In this document: positions 26,102-34,366 of the stretch, in pieces
How positions within the stretch are numbered: the stretch's first letter is position 1
How the letters are laid out: the number at the start of each line of letters is the position of its first letter
Assembly: GCA_945861725.1 (NCBI GenBank)
Contig: CAMAVJ010000003.1
Coordinates: 62,001-126,000, forward strand
Source of the DNA: Rickettsia typhi
Lineage (GTDB): Bacteria > Pseudomonadota > Alphaproteobacteria > Rickettsiales > Deianiraeaceae
Direction of reading: 5' to 3'
Length of the DNA: 64,000 nt
Notes under the pieces: model-generated
Databases searched by the model: none
What the model saw: the letters and a program-made list of their open reading frames with translations, nothing else
Told to the model about the DNA's origin: nothing
Program-made: the position numbers and the translations under genes

Positions 26102-26550
26102 TTACCCAAAAACTCAACCAAACACATTATATGGCAAATTATAGAATATATTATGAAGACACCGATTCTGGCGGAGTGGTTTATTATGCAAATTATCTTA
26201 AGTTCCTTGAAAGGGCAAGAACAGACTTGTTGCGATCTCTTGAAATTTCACAAGCTGAACTTGGGAATTTAGGCGTATTGTTTGTTGTAAAAAAGTGCAA
26301 TATAGAATATTTTTCTTCCGCAAAACTTGAAGATGAGATCTTCGTTTCATGTAAAATTGCTGAAATTGGTAAAGTTTCCATTGTGTTTCTTCAGGAAATA
26401 AATATTGCAGAAAGAATTGTTGTAAAAGCTTTTGTAAAAATTGCCTGTGTGAAATATTGTGATGGAAAATTTAAGCCGATGACAATTCCAGTAGAAATTG
26501 CTGGGAAGTTACTAAAGCACTCCATAGAAAATGATGAAACTAATAAATAA
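26098..26550 (+). CDS. ybgC: YbgC-family acyl-CoA thioesterase
   Basis: A 150-residue single hot-dog-fold thioesterase. YRIYYEDTDSGGVVYYANYLKFLERART contains the catalytic Asp of the YEDTDxGG motif. The family usually neighbours tol-pal genes, but here it lies between yraN and ctaB. It is translationally coupled to yraN. A second in-frame ATG at 26131 (MANYRIYYEDTD) may be the true start, since the family is usually about 135-140 residues. Confidence 0.9.
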   Translation: MITQKLNQTHYMANYRIYYEDTDSGGVVYYANYLKFLERARTDLLRSLEISQAELGNLGVLFVVKKCNIEYFSSAKLEDEIFVSCKIAEIGKVSIVFLQEINIAERIVVKAFVKIACVKYCDGKFKPMTIPVEIAGKLLKHSIENDETNK

Positions 26551-26552
26551 AA

Positions 26553-27458
26553 ATGAACAAACGAATAAATAAATTGTATATAACTAAACTGTTTTCATTA
26601 ATTAAACACGGAATTATTTTGGGGAATTTAATTCCTCTTATTGCGGGGTTTTTTTTAGCAGAAAAATATTTTCCGCAAAACAACTATCCATTTCTTTTGT
26701 TTCACACCATTTTATGGTCTTTGATTGTTATCGCAGCTGGTTGCGTTGTGAACAATTGGTACGATAGAGATATTGACGAAAAAATGCAAAGAACTTGCAA
26801 ACGCGTCCTTCCTATGAAAGAATTGCCTGCAATACATGCCTTAATTTTTGGTTTAATTCTTTGCGTGATTGGGCTTGTTGGTATGTTTGTATTCACAAAT
26901 AAAACTGCGGGTTTTGTTGCTACTTTTGGATTATTTTCGTATGTAGTCCTTTACACTATTTTTACAAAAAGGAACTCAGTTTATGGCGTTCACATTGGCT
27001 CAATTTCAGGAGCAATTCCACCGGTAATTGGATATACAGCAGTTTCGGGAATAATTGATATAAACGCATTTGCACTTTTTTTGATAATGGTTCTATGGCA
27101 AATGCCTCACTCCTTTGCAATTGAAATCTTTCGTTATGATGACTACAAGAACGCACAAATACCAACGGTTCCATCGGTTAAAGGTATCAGATGGACAAAA
27201 GTCAGCATAACTGCTTACATCCTACTCTTTCTTGTGTTGAATGTTTATTTTAGTTTTAAAGTTGGAGCAATTCACTTCGTTGCATCGTTTGTTTTATGTG
27301 GATACTGGATGAAAATTGTGCGAAAATTTCCAAAATTGAAACATCAGGACAAAACGCCCACTGAAAATGAAAAAATTTGGGCAAAAAAAGTTTTTATTGG
27401 CTCTATTGTGACTATGGTCGGGATTTTTTTGAGTATTATATTAAATCTGTTAGTTTAG
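26553..27458 (+). CDS. ctaB: Protoheme IX farnesyltransferase (heme O synthase)
   Basis: A 301-residue UbiA-family prenyltransferase that attaches a farnesyl group to heme B to make heme O for terminal oxidases. NNWYDRDIDEKMQRTCKRVLP (about residues 68-87) is the first Asp-rich motif. The second conserved loop is YDDYKNAQIPTVPSVKG. About nine membrane helices are visible. Its presence implies a heme O or heme A oxidase in this organism. It starts 2 bases after ybgC stops. Confidence 0.95.
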   Translation: MNKRINKLYITKLFSLIKHGIILGNLIPLIAGFFLAEKYFPQNNYPFLLFHTILWSLIVIAAGCVVNNWYDRDIDEKMQRTCKRVLPMKELPAIHALIFGLILCVIGLVGMFVFTNKTAGFVATFGLFSYVVLYTIFTKRNSVYGVHIGSISGAIPPVIGYTAVSGIIDINAFALFLIMVLWQMPHSFAIEIFRYDDYKNAQIPTVPSVKGIRWTKVSITAYILLFLVLNVYFSFKVGAIHFVASFVLCGYWMKIVRKFPKLKHQDKTPTENEKIWAKKVFIGSIVTMVGIFLSIILNLLV

Positions 27459-28052
27459 CTGAATATTTCCCCATAAGTTTTCTCTCAACATCCATCCTGT
27501 TTTTTCGCCAATTTTCACACTACACCATTCTTTTGTAAAACATTCAACGCTGTGCACGATAAATCCTCTTTGAAGAGACATTAAAATTTTTGCCTTTGCC
27601 GATGGACTAAAATAAACGAATGAAAGACCAACGCTGCTAACAATCACGCCACAGTGTTCTTTAACATTGATTTGTGAAATCCATGCAATGTTTCCCTCAA
27701 AATCTTCAGTTGCATACCAAGTATCAATGAATTTTATTACCTTTAAAGGATAACCACGCACAAGAATTTCATATTCTATCGGGGAATTTGTATCTGGACC
27801 TTTTCTGAAATTTGACCTAATTGATTTCGTGCAAACTGTTTTTCTTTCATCGGTCTTTTTTTCGTAATTGTTTCGCTCATCATTGTATTTTTTTTGTGAC
27901 ATTTCACTTGTTGAAAGTTGAGTAGAAATGTCTTCAAGTGAAGGGCGATTGATTATCGCCGAGCCAGCAAATGACTGATGAAATGACAGCAAGAGCATCG
28001 TATTAAAAAAAAATACTTGAGTTATAAAATATATAATATTAATTTTATTCAT
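27450..28052 (-). CDS. Secreted bacterial SH3-domain protein
   Basis: A 200-residue protein with an N-terminal signal peptide (cleavage near SFAGSA, about residue 30), a charged linker, and then two SH3-like repeats. The first begins near SIRSNFRKGPDTNSPIEYEILVRG and contains DTWYATEDFEGNIAWIS. The second contains LSFVYFSPSAKAKILMSLQRGFIV and KEWCSVKIGEKTGWML. Proteins of this kind are found across Alphaproteobacteria and probably bind cell-wall peptides in the periplasm. It converges with ctaB (9-base overlap) and diverges from frr. Confidence 0.82.
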   Translation of the reverse strand: MNKINIIYFITQVFFFNTMLLLSFHQSFAGSAIINRPSLEDISTQLSTSEMSQKKYNDERNNYEKKTDERKTVCTKSIRSNFRKGPDTNSPIEYEILVRGYPLKVIKFIDTWYATEDFEGNIAWISQINVKEHCGVIVSSVGLSFVYFSPSAKAKILMSLQRGFIVHSVECFTKEWCSVKIGEKTGWMLRENLWGNIQLN

Positions 28053-28075
28053 AAGTTTATTTTTTGTTTTAGGAT

Positions 28076-28630
28076 ATGTATATTTTTGAAAAATCTAAAA
28101 TACAAGAAAGATTTAACTCTTGCCTTGATAGCTTTAAAAAATCGATTTCTGGCGTTTCAGCAAAAGTGTCACCATCACTCCTTGATGCCGTCAAATGCGA
28201 AGTCTATGGATCAACTACACCAATTTCCGCATTAGCAAATGTTACAATTGTTGACTCAAGAACCCTTTCTGTGAAGATATGGGATTTATCCGCAGTCCAG
28301 CCAATTTATAAAGCAATTCAATCTTCAAACATTGGAACAAATCCCGTTTTAGAAGGAACAACGATCATACTTCCATTACCACCAATGTCTCAAGAACGCC
28401 GAACTTCAATGGTTGAACTTGTGAAACAAAATGCCGAAAATGCAAAAGTTGCAATTCGAAATGTCCGCAGGGACGAAAACGATGTAATTAAACTAGCACA
28501 GAAAAACAAGGAAATTTCCGAAGATGAACAAAAACGCTATGAGACGGAGGTGCAAAAACTTGTCGACTCCGCCATTCAAAGAGTGGAAGACATTATTAAA
28601 CAAAAAACAGAAGAATTGATAAATGTCTAA
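28076..28630 (+). CDS. frr: Ribosome recycling factor
   Basis: A 184-residue protein that splits post-termination ribosomes together with EF-G. VSPSLLDAVKCEVYGSTTPISALANV and LPPMSQERRTSMVELVKQNAENAKVAIRNVRRD are family signatures, and the length is normal. In most genomes frr follows pyrH; here it diverges from an SH3-protein gene and leads a run with an IHF-like and a merR gene, whose start codons overlap or nearly touch. Confidence 0.97.
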   Translation: MYIFEKSKIQERFNSCLDSFKKSISGVSAKVSPSLLDAVKCEVYGSTTPISALANVTIVDSRTLSVKIWDLSAVQPIYKAIQSSNIGTNPVLEGTTIILPLPPMSQERRTSMVELVKQNAENAKVAIRNVRRDENDVIKLAQKNKEISEDEQKRYETEVQKLVDSAIQRVEDIIKQKTEELINV

Positions 28631-28898
28631 AGTTACAAAAAAACACATTTCAGATTTTATAAAAAAAAAATATTCAACATCAAACGATACTTCATACGAA
28701 ATTGTTGAAGCATTTTTTCGAACGATCGTTAATCTTGCACAAAAGGACGAAGCGGTGCTTAAAAACTTTGGCAAGTTTTGTTTAATTGAAAAAAAAATAA
28801 CAAAAAAGCTTTACAACTTTCAAACAAAACAAATGGAAGAAAAACATATTGAAATATCTAAAATACACTTCCTTAAATCAAGGAATCTAAAATCTTAA
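28623..28898 (+). CDS. IHF/HU-family DNA-binding protein
   Basis: A 91-residue nucleoid protein. The helical N-terminal half (VTKKHISDFIKKKY...IVEAFFRTIVNLAQKDEAVLKNFGKF) and the following strand match HU/IHF. The DNA-binding arm region KKLYNFQTKQMEEKHIEISKIHFLKSRNLKS is less typical, lacking the usual GRNPxTG sequence at its tip. Its position directly before a merR gene is the ihfA-merR order known in Alphaproteobacteria, so it may be the IHF alpha subunit. It overlaps frr by 8 bases. Confidence 0.85.
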   Translation: MSKVTKKHISDFIKKKYSTSNDTSYEIVEAFFRTIVNLAQKDEAVLKNFGKFCLIEKKITKKLYNFQTKQMEEKHIEISKIHFLKSRNLKS

Positions 28899-28901
28899 TT
28901 T

Positions 28902-29252
28902 ATGAATGAGAAATATTCTGTCAGATATTCAATTGGTCAAGTTGCCAAAATGATTGGAGTTGAATCCCATACTGTACGCTTTTGGACTAACGAATTGGAA
29001 GCATATATTTCCCCCGAAATTGGTGCTGGAGACCGAAGGTATTTCACACAAGAGCATATCGATGTGTTAAAATCAGTCAATAATTTAATCAACAACAAGG
29101 GCTACACTCTAAGTGTAATTAAAAAAAATGGAATAAAACATTCATATGAAAGTGATGAACATGCTACAGAAATTCAACACAATTTAGGTCAAACTTTATC
29201 AAGAATTGAAAAAATCCAAAAAAACTTGAGAGAGATAATTTCTGGAATATAA
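28902..29252 (+). CDS. MerR-family transcriptional regulator
   Basis: A 116-residue regulator. The N-terminal winged helix (YSIGQVAKMIGVESHTVRFWTNELEAYISPE...GDRRYFTQEHIDVLKSVNNLINNKGYTLSVIKKN) is a standard MerR DNA-binding domain. A short helix (about residues 85-114) is the dimerisation coil. There is no effector-binding domain or metal Cys. It follows the IHF-like gene after 3 bases, the order seen in many Alphaproteobacteria. The stop codon abuts the fragment of a broken ABC-F gene. Confidence 0.9.
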   Translation: MNEKYSVRYSIGQVAKMIGVESHTVRFWTNELEAYISPEIGAGDRRYFTQEHIDVLKSVNNLINNKGYTLSVIKKNGIKHSYESDEHATEIQHNLGQTLSRIEKIQKNLREIISGI

Positions 29253-29352
29253 CTCTCCGATCCCCCTAATGGAGGCAATTCAAGAATTTCAAGGTGCGGT
29301 TGTTATGGTCACACACGATGAACACTTCCTTAAAAACATTTATCACAAAATT
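29251..29352 (+). pseudogene. Remnant of an ABC-F ATPase gene (C-terminal piece of the second ATPase domain)
   Basis: Directly after merR an open frame reads MEAIQEFQGAVVMVTHDEHF and then LKNIYHKI. This matches the stretch after Walker B in ABC-F proteins such as Uup, EttA or YheS, where the sequence is EAL-x-EF-x-GA-(V)-SHD-x-x-FL. The preceding NSPIPL could be what is left of the TNHLD region. Nothing else of the roughly 520-residue protein is present: merR occupies the upstream side and the minus-strand gene at 29343 occupies the downstream side. It is a deletion scar. Confidence 0.7.
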
Positions 29353-29912
29353 ACAATTTCCGCACTATCCATTTTTCTGTGGCAACCTATGTCGATATAA
29401 TCTTGTTGAGCTATGTCGGTGCCTATATTTATTAAAAAGCGATATTCGTATTCATCTTTAAAATATTTATCTCCAGATCGTGTGCGTTTTATAAACTTAT
29501 GCAAAATCTGATCTTTATTCCCGACTCTGCTACGGACTATTTCGTCGTCCGTATAAATTATGTGTGAGTGGGCGCAGTTTACATTGCCTTTTCCCAACCA
29601 AGCTGCATTACAACAGTATTGTGTTATATATCGCATCATTTCATTGCTATCAAACGATACAATATGGCTGCCCCATTTTTTACACAAATTCGGATCGAGT
29701 TGCATCGAAGTACATAATGCATACCAATCGCGATACATATCAACACTAACCAATTCCGGCATACCTTGATGTGCCAATGGGTCGTTTACAACGACATTTC
29801 CATTGAGTTTACTGTGAAAGACAAGATTTTCATCTTTCTGATGATTTTTTATTTCCTCTGTGGTTGGAAAAAAATTTGTTTTCAAGCCATTACCCACAAC
29901 TTCTAACAACAC
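29343..29912 (-). CDS. Hypothetical protein, 5' end probably lost to a frameshift
   Basis: At least 189 residues with no signal peptide or membrane helix. I do not recognise a named family. The GTG at 29912 is the first usual start codon, but the same frame stays open upstream to the tRNA-Ser gene. It reads convincing protein sequence there, ILFKYFTQLEHAESFINGSI and then RFNILETYRRIEDPQ, with no ATG, GTG or TTG. An ATG at 30064 is out of frame by one base and would join this frame if the T-run at about 30037-30043 had one more T. The gene is therefore probably a recent pseudogene or a sequence error. It sits 3' of tRNA-Ser and next to an ABC-F scar, which suggests acquired DNA. Confidence 0.55.
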   Translation of the reverse strand: MLLEVVGNGLKTNFFPTTEEIKNHQKDENLVFHSKLNGNVVVNDPLAHQGMPELVSVDMYRDWYALCTSMQLDPNLCKKWGSHIVSFDSNEMMRYITQYCCNAAWLGKGNVNCAHSHIIYTDDEIVRSRVGNKDQILHKFIKRTRSGDKYFKDEYEYRFLINIGTDIAQQDYIDIGCHRKMDSAEIVIL

Positions 29913-30084
29913 TTGTTGCGTTCCATCTTTTGTGTCAACCCTTTGAGGATCTTCGATTCGTCGATATGTTTCCAGAATATTAAACCGAATACTACCATTA
30001 ATAAAAGATTCAGCGTGTTCTAATTGTGTAAAATATTTAAAAAGAATAGTCGTAGTTCTTGCATTATAAGGATTGTAAAAAAAC

Positions 30085-30176
30085 TGGCGGGCAGAGAGGG
30101 ATTCGAACCCTCGATACAGTTTTACCCATATACTTTCTTAGCAGGAAAGCGCTTTCGGCCGCTCAGCCATCTGCCC
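30085..30176 (-). tRNA. tRNA-Ser (GCU anticodon)
   Basis: A 92-base tRNA with the long variable arm expected of serine. Acceptor GGGCAGA/TCTGCCC, anticodon stem CTTTC/GAAAG with loop CTGCTAA (anticodon GCU), T arm GAGGG-TTCGAAT-CCCTC and an encoded CCA. Its 3' end faces the damaged hypothetical gene. Confidence 0.97.
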
Positions 30177-30217
30177 AGTGGGTTAAATTTTGATGGTGTA
30201 GATTTTGAAAGTCAAGG

Positions 30218-32443
30218 TTAAATATGCTTCCTTGTTAAGAAATCCTCGCGAATTGTTTTTTCTGAACCATCGGAAAATTTTACCGTGACAAGCGTCCCCG
30301 CAGTTTTAACAACATTACCATTACCAAATTTCGTATGAGTAACCAAATTTCCAACGAAAAACGATTCCCCAGAAGTATAAGATTGTTGTTCTTGAGGTTT
30401 CATCGCCCCATTGTTGGAATAACTTTTTGAATATCCACCTGAATAATTTTTGCTTTGATATGCATTTTGATACGACTTTTGCGACGATTGATATTCGTTG
30501 TTAAATGAAGAAGAGCGGTCTTTAAATTCAATAGAATCTTTTGCATCTTCCAAAACTTCATCCAAAAACATTGATTTTTCTGTTGAAAGCGAAAAGCCTT
30601 GTTTAACAAATGAAAGCTTTGTGCTGGAAATATAAAGCTGTTCCATGGCTCTTGTAATTGCAACATAAGCAAGGCGGCGTTCTTCTTCAATTCCAGCGTT
30701 ACCAAGTTCTTCGATTGTGCGATCCGATGGAAATACGCCTTGGTTCCAACCTGGTAAAAATACGAACGGAAATTCAAGACCTTTGGAGGCGTGAATTGTC
30801 ATAATACTCACAGAGTTGGCGTTTGAATCGGAATCATCAACGCTCGTTGCAAGTGAGACGTAATCCAAAAATTCTGATGGTGATTGAAATGATTCAAGTG
30901 TTGAGAAAAGCTCGTTAATGTTTTCAATTCGTGCTTCAAATGTCGTTTCATCATCTTTTTTAAGATATTCCTCGTAATCGATTTCTTTTAAAATGTTTTT
31001 CAAAACCGTTGAAAGTGGGCTTTCTAAAAGTGATTCACGCCATTTAATTATCTGTATTCCAACTTGCATAAGTCCTGAATATGCACGATTTGGAATTTGA
31101 ATATCTCCGCCAAAGCCTGAGGCGAGCGATGTAAGCATTGTGAGTAAATTTGTGCCGTTTTCTCTTGCTTGTGTGTAAAGTTTTTGTATTGTTGTGTCGC
31201 CAAGTCCTCTTTTTGGAGTGGTTAAAACCCTTTCGGTTGCAAGGTCATCTTCGGATGATATCAAAACCTTAATATAAGCAAGCATATCCTTTACTTCTTT
31301 TCGCTCATAAAATCGAAGACCTCCGATGATTTTATACGAAATTCCAGCAAACACCATTGATTCTTCAACCGCTCTTGTTTGGCGAATTGTTCGAACGAGG
31401 ATTGCAAAATCTTTGTAATTATAGCGATGCTTGAAACTTTGAATTACACTTGTGATGTACTTTGCTTCGGATTTTGCATCAAAATGAACATCAGCGTGAA
31501 TTTTATGCGATTCAGGGTTTTGTGTCCAAAGTGTTTTTCCATGTCTTCCAGAGTTAATCTGAATTAACTTTGATGCAACATTTAAAATATCTTTAGTGGA
31601 GCGATAATTCTGTTCCAATTTCACAATCTTTGCTTCAGAATTTGCCTTTTTAAAGCCTAGAATGTAGGAAATGTCAGAGCCACGCCATCCGTAAATTGAT
31701 TGGTCGTCGTCTCCAACACAGGTAATATTTGGATTTAAACCGACCATTAGTTTAATCCAGCGTTGTTGAAGACCATTGATATCCTGATATTCATCAATTA
31801 GAATATACTTAAAAAGGTTTTGGTATGATAGCTTTATTTCTTCATTTTTTTCGAGCAAATCAACGCAATTGAAGATTATATCGTCAAAATCCATTGCGTC
31901 TAGTCGCCTTAATTCTTTTTGATATTCCGTGTAAATTGTAATCATATCTACTTGAGAATACTGCGGAGGAAAGTTATGTAATACAGATTCTAGTTCAAAT
32001 GTTTTGACAAATTTTTCCTTAATATTTGAAACGAAATTTATTGCAACTTGTGGTGTAACTTCATCAAGAGTGATTCTTTTAAGAAGATCGGACATAACCT
32101 TTTTTTGGTCGGAAGAATCAAGAATTGCGAAGTTTTTTGTATATCCGATTAAATCGGCGTATCGCCTTAAAATCTTTAGTGCAATTCTGTGAAATGTTCC
32201 AATGTTAAGGTATTTTCCATCGATTTGTGTAATTTTGCAAACGCGTTCAAGCATTTCATTCGCTGCTTTGTTTGTAAATGTTACTGCTAAAATTTGGCTT
32301 GGCATTGCAAGTTCAGATTGCAAAATGTGTGCAATTTTTGCGGTAATTACTCGCGTTTTTCCGCTGCCGGCACCTGCTAAAACAAGCAAAGGTGAACCAA
32401 AATGATTAACTGCGTCTTGCTGTTCTTGGTTGTTGTTTGTCAT
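30218..32443 (-). CDS. UvrD/PcrA/Rep-type superfamily 1 DNA helicase
   Basis: A 741-residue 3'-5' helicase for repair and replication restart. LVLAGAGSGKTRVI is the Walker A (residues 23-30). Then come AVTFTNKAANEM (motif Ia), DEYQDING (motif II), VGDDDQSIYGWRGSD (motif III), LEQNYRST (motif IV), MTIHASKGLEF (motif V) and EERRLAYVAITRA (motif VI). The C-terminal 60 residues after a low-complexity Ser/Tyr/Asn-rich linker (about 655-695) form a Tudor-like module ending NLVTHTKFGNGNVVKTAGTLVTVKF, as in PcrA/UvrD. The start overlaps the preceding membrane-protein gene by 38 bases. Confidence 0.93.
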   Translation of the reverse strand: MTNNNQEQQDAVNHFGSPLLVLAGAGSGKTRVITAKIAHILQSELAMPSQILAVTFTNKAANEMLERVCKITQIDGKYLNIGTFHRIALKILRRYADLIGYTKNFAILDSSDQKKVMSDLLKRITLDEVTPQVAINFVSNIKEKFVKTFELESVLHNFPPQYSQVDMITIYTEYQKELRRLDAMDFDDIIFNCVDLLEKNEEIKLSYQNLFKYILIDEYQDINGLQQRWIKLMVGLNPNITCVGDDDQSIYGWRGSDISYILGFKKANSEAKIVKLEQNYRSTKDILNVASKLIQINSGRHGKTLWTQNPESHKIHADVHFDAKSEAKYITSVIQSFKHRYNYKDFAILVRTIRQTRAVEESMVFAGISYKIIGGLRFYERKEVKDMLAYIKVLISSEDDLATERVLTTPKRGLGDTTIQKLYTQARENGTNLLTMLTSLASGFGGDIQIPNRAYSGLMQVGIQIIKWRESLLESPLSTVLKNILKEIDYEEYLKKDDETTFEARIENINELFSTLESFQSPSEFLDYVSLATSVDDSDSNANSVSIMTIHASKGLEFPFVFLPGWNQGVFPSDRTIEELGNAGIEEERRLAYVAITRAMEQLYISSTKLSFVKQGFSLSTEKSMFLDEVLEDAKDSIEFKDRSSSFNNEYQSSQKSYQNAYQSKNYSGGYSKSYSNNGAMKPQEQQSYTSGESFFVGNLVTHTKFGNGNVVKTAGTLVTVKFSDGSEKTIREDFLTRKHI

Positions 32444-32813
32444 AGTCCTTTATTGTAAATTCTTGTGCCGTCAATATCAATCGTTGCAATTTTATTGTCT
32501 CTTGTAAAGCCAACATTCCAGCCTCGTTGAACGCCGTTCTGTCTTTATTTGCTTTCTCAACGTCTTCAGTATGTGACTTCCCTTTAGAATGTAAAACGAC
32601 GGATGTTATTGCAAAGACTACGATAGCAATAATTGGCACAGTTAAAGGCCAGGTAAACGCGGCACACGCAAGTGTTGCAAGGATTGCAAGCCCAAGAAGG
32701 CCAAGGCTCCACCAAGTATAGTCTTTATAAGGCTCTGTATCTTTCTCAAAGTCAGCTTTTGGCACTTCTCTATTCGGTTTGCCATCCTTGCAATATTTAT
32801 CTTTCTCAAACAT
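32406..32813 (-). CDS. Hypothetical membrane protein, 135 aa
   Basis: A charged N terminus of about 30 residues, two adjacent hydrophobic segments (about 33-52 and 54-74), and then a long charged, helical C-terminal half ending in a basic tail. I recognise no family. Its ATG overlaps the lolD stop by 8 bases and its end overlaps the helicase start by 38 bases. The hydrophobic pattern is protein-like, but the long overlap lowers certainty. Confidence 0.6.
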   Translation of the reverse strand: MFEKDKYCKDGKPNREVPKADFEKDTEPYKDYTWWSLGLLGLAILATLACAAFTWPLTVPIIAIVVFAITSVVLHSKGKSHTEDVEKANKDRTAFNEAGMLALQETIKLQRLILTAQEFTIKDYDKQQPRTARRS

Positions 32814-33474
32814 ACGTGGGTTCTATAAGTTTTAACGCAAGTTTCTTTTCTTTTATTTGAAGTATTGTATCGCATTTTTTTGCAATTTCCATATTGTGGG
32901 TGATCAAAAACACGGCGATATTCTGTTCTTTTGCAAGGGATATTAATAAATTTGAAGCAATTTCGGCGGATGTTGGGTCAAGATTACCAGTTGGTTCATC
33001 TGCGAATAGTATTTTTGGTTTTGCTGCAATTGCACGCACGATTGATGCTCGCTGCTTTTGTCCGCTGGAAAGTTCTGATGGTTTTTTGTCTTTATATTCA
33101 AAAATGTCAACTTTTTTCAGAAGGTCAAAGATCAAATCTTTGTCATAACTTCCCTTCATTTTTGCAATGATTTCAATATTTTCCAAAACTGTAAATTCAG
33201 GCATAAGATTATGTTGTTGATACACAAAGCTGATGAATGCTTTTCGCAAACTTGTGTAATTGTTTCTTTCAACTTTTTTACCAAAGTAAAAAATATCCCC
33301 AGCTGTTGGTTCATCAAGAAGGGATATGATATTTAGCAGCGTCGTCTTTCCTGCTCCCGATGATCCAGTCACTGCAACGGTCGTTCCTTGTAAAATTGTA
33401 AAATCAATACCTTCTAAAACATTACATTCGCGATATTGTTTAGATATATTTCTTAGCTCGAGCATTACATTCAT
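32806..33474 (-). CDS. lolD: Lipoprotein-release ABC transporter ATP-binding protein
   Basis: A 222-residue ATPase of the LolCDE system, which extracts lipoproteins from the inner membrane. VTGSSGAGKTTLLNIISLLD is the Walker A region, and ISFVYQQHNLMPEFTVLENI is the Q-loop with the LolD-like HNLMPEFT sequence. SSGQKQRASIVRAIA is the ABC signature, reading LSSGQ instead of LSGGQ. ILFADEPTGNLD is Walker B. No lolC/E is adjacent. Another ABC function of the MacB/FtsE type cannot be excluded, but length and motifs fit LolD best. Confidence 0.82.
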   Translation of the reverse strand: MNVMLELRNISKQYRECNVLEGIDFTILQGTTVAVTGSSGAGKTTLLNIISLLDEPTAGDIFYFGKKVERNNYTSLRKAFISFVYQQHNLMPEFTVLENIEIIAKMKGSYDKDLIFDLLKKVDIFEYKDKKPSELSSGQKQRASIVRAIAAKPKILFADEPTGNLDPTSAEIASNLLISLAKEQNIAVFLITHNMEIAKKCDTILQIKEKKLALKLIEPTYV

Positions 33475-33553
33475 AAATATGACTTTTAATCATTATGTTA
33501 AAAAACTAGAAATCAAGATATTTTCCGTTCGCTCTTTTGATTTTTTAAAGTTT

Positions 33554-34360
33554 CTATACTATCAAATATTCTCTCATAATCTTTCTTCCTAAATCAAGAT
33601 TTGGCTTGGAGTTTGTCCATAACTCAAAAGCCTTTTCCGCTTGATGCACAAGCATCATTGCTCCATTTTGAATTTCGCACCCTCTCTTCTTCGCATTTTC
33701 AAGAAATGGTGTAATTTTAGGTGAATATATTGTATCAAAACATTTTGTTGTTTTTGCTAAAGTTTTGTAATTTAATGGCAAATCTTCTCCATTCAATCCA
33801 AGAGAGGTGGCATTAATAATTATCTCAAAATTTGAAAGATCAAGCTTTGAAACTTCACCACAATACAAATCACACATTAAATTTTCCGCAATTGCTTGAG
33901 CCTTTTCCACCGTGCGGTTTGCTATTGTAATGTTTGCATGTGCGTTAGATTTTTGACATGCCATTACAACTGATGATGCAACTCCGCCTCCCCCAAGAAC
34001 TAAAACATGATCGTCTTCATGAACCTTACATATTTGCCAAAAGCCATAGACATCGGTGTTTGTTGCAAACTTTTTGGTAAAATCAACGGTATTAACAGAT
34101 TTCAGCAATTCTGCATCATATGAAATATCAAAATCATTATTTTTCACGATTTCAAACATTGCATTTTTGAATGGCAGTGTAATATTTATTCCGCTAAAAC
34201 CCTTAGCTTGCAAGTCTTCAAAAAAATTCTGCAAATTCTCTTGCTTTTCACACTCAAGAAGTTCATAGCGGGCGTGAATATTTTTTTCCTTAAACCATGC
34301 ATTGTGAATTAGTGGTGAGAGAGAATGTTTAACTGGAAAACCAAGTACACCAAATTGCAT
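33554..34360 (-). CDS. aroE: Shikimate dehydrogenase
   Basis: A 268-residue enzyme that reduces 3-dehydroshikimate with NADPH. GVLGFPVKHSLSPLIHNAWF is the substrate-binding N terminus. INITLPFKNAMF holds the catalytic Lys, and SVNTVDF and NTDVYGF follow. VLVLGGGGVASSV is the nucleotide loop and IANRTVEKA the NADP-specificity loop. The C-terminal GAMMLVHQAEKAFELW is conserved. With the aroA fragment at the right end it shows the organism can make chorismate, a pathway absent from most Rickettsiales. Confidence 0.95.
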   Translation of the reverse strand: MQFGVLGFPVKHSLSPLIHNAWFKEKNIHARYELLECEKQENLQNFFEDLQAKGFSGINITLPFKNAMFEIVKNNDFDISYDAELLKSVNTVDFTKKFATNTDVYGFWQICKVHEDDHVLVLGGGGVASSVVMACQKSNAHANITIANRTVEKAQAIAENLMCDLYCGEVSKLDLSNFEIIINATSLGLNGEDLPLNYKTLAKTTKCFDTIYSPKITPFLENAKKRGCEIQNGAMMLVHQAEKAFELWTNSKPNLDLGRKIMREYLIV

Positions 34361-34366
34361 ATTGTT

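Noticed and set aside
30085..30110. tRNA-Ser 3' end as an integration (att) site for the damaged hypothetical gene
   Set aside because: I found no second copy of the tRNA 3' sequence near the ABC-F scar or elsewhere nearby, and there is no integrase gene.
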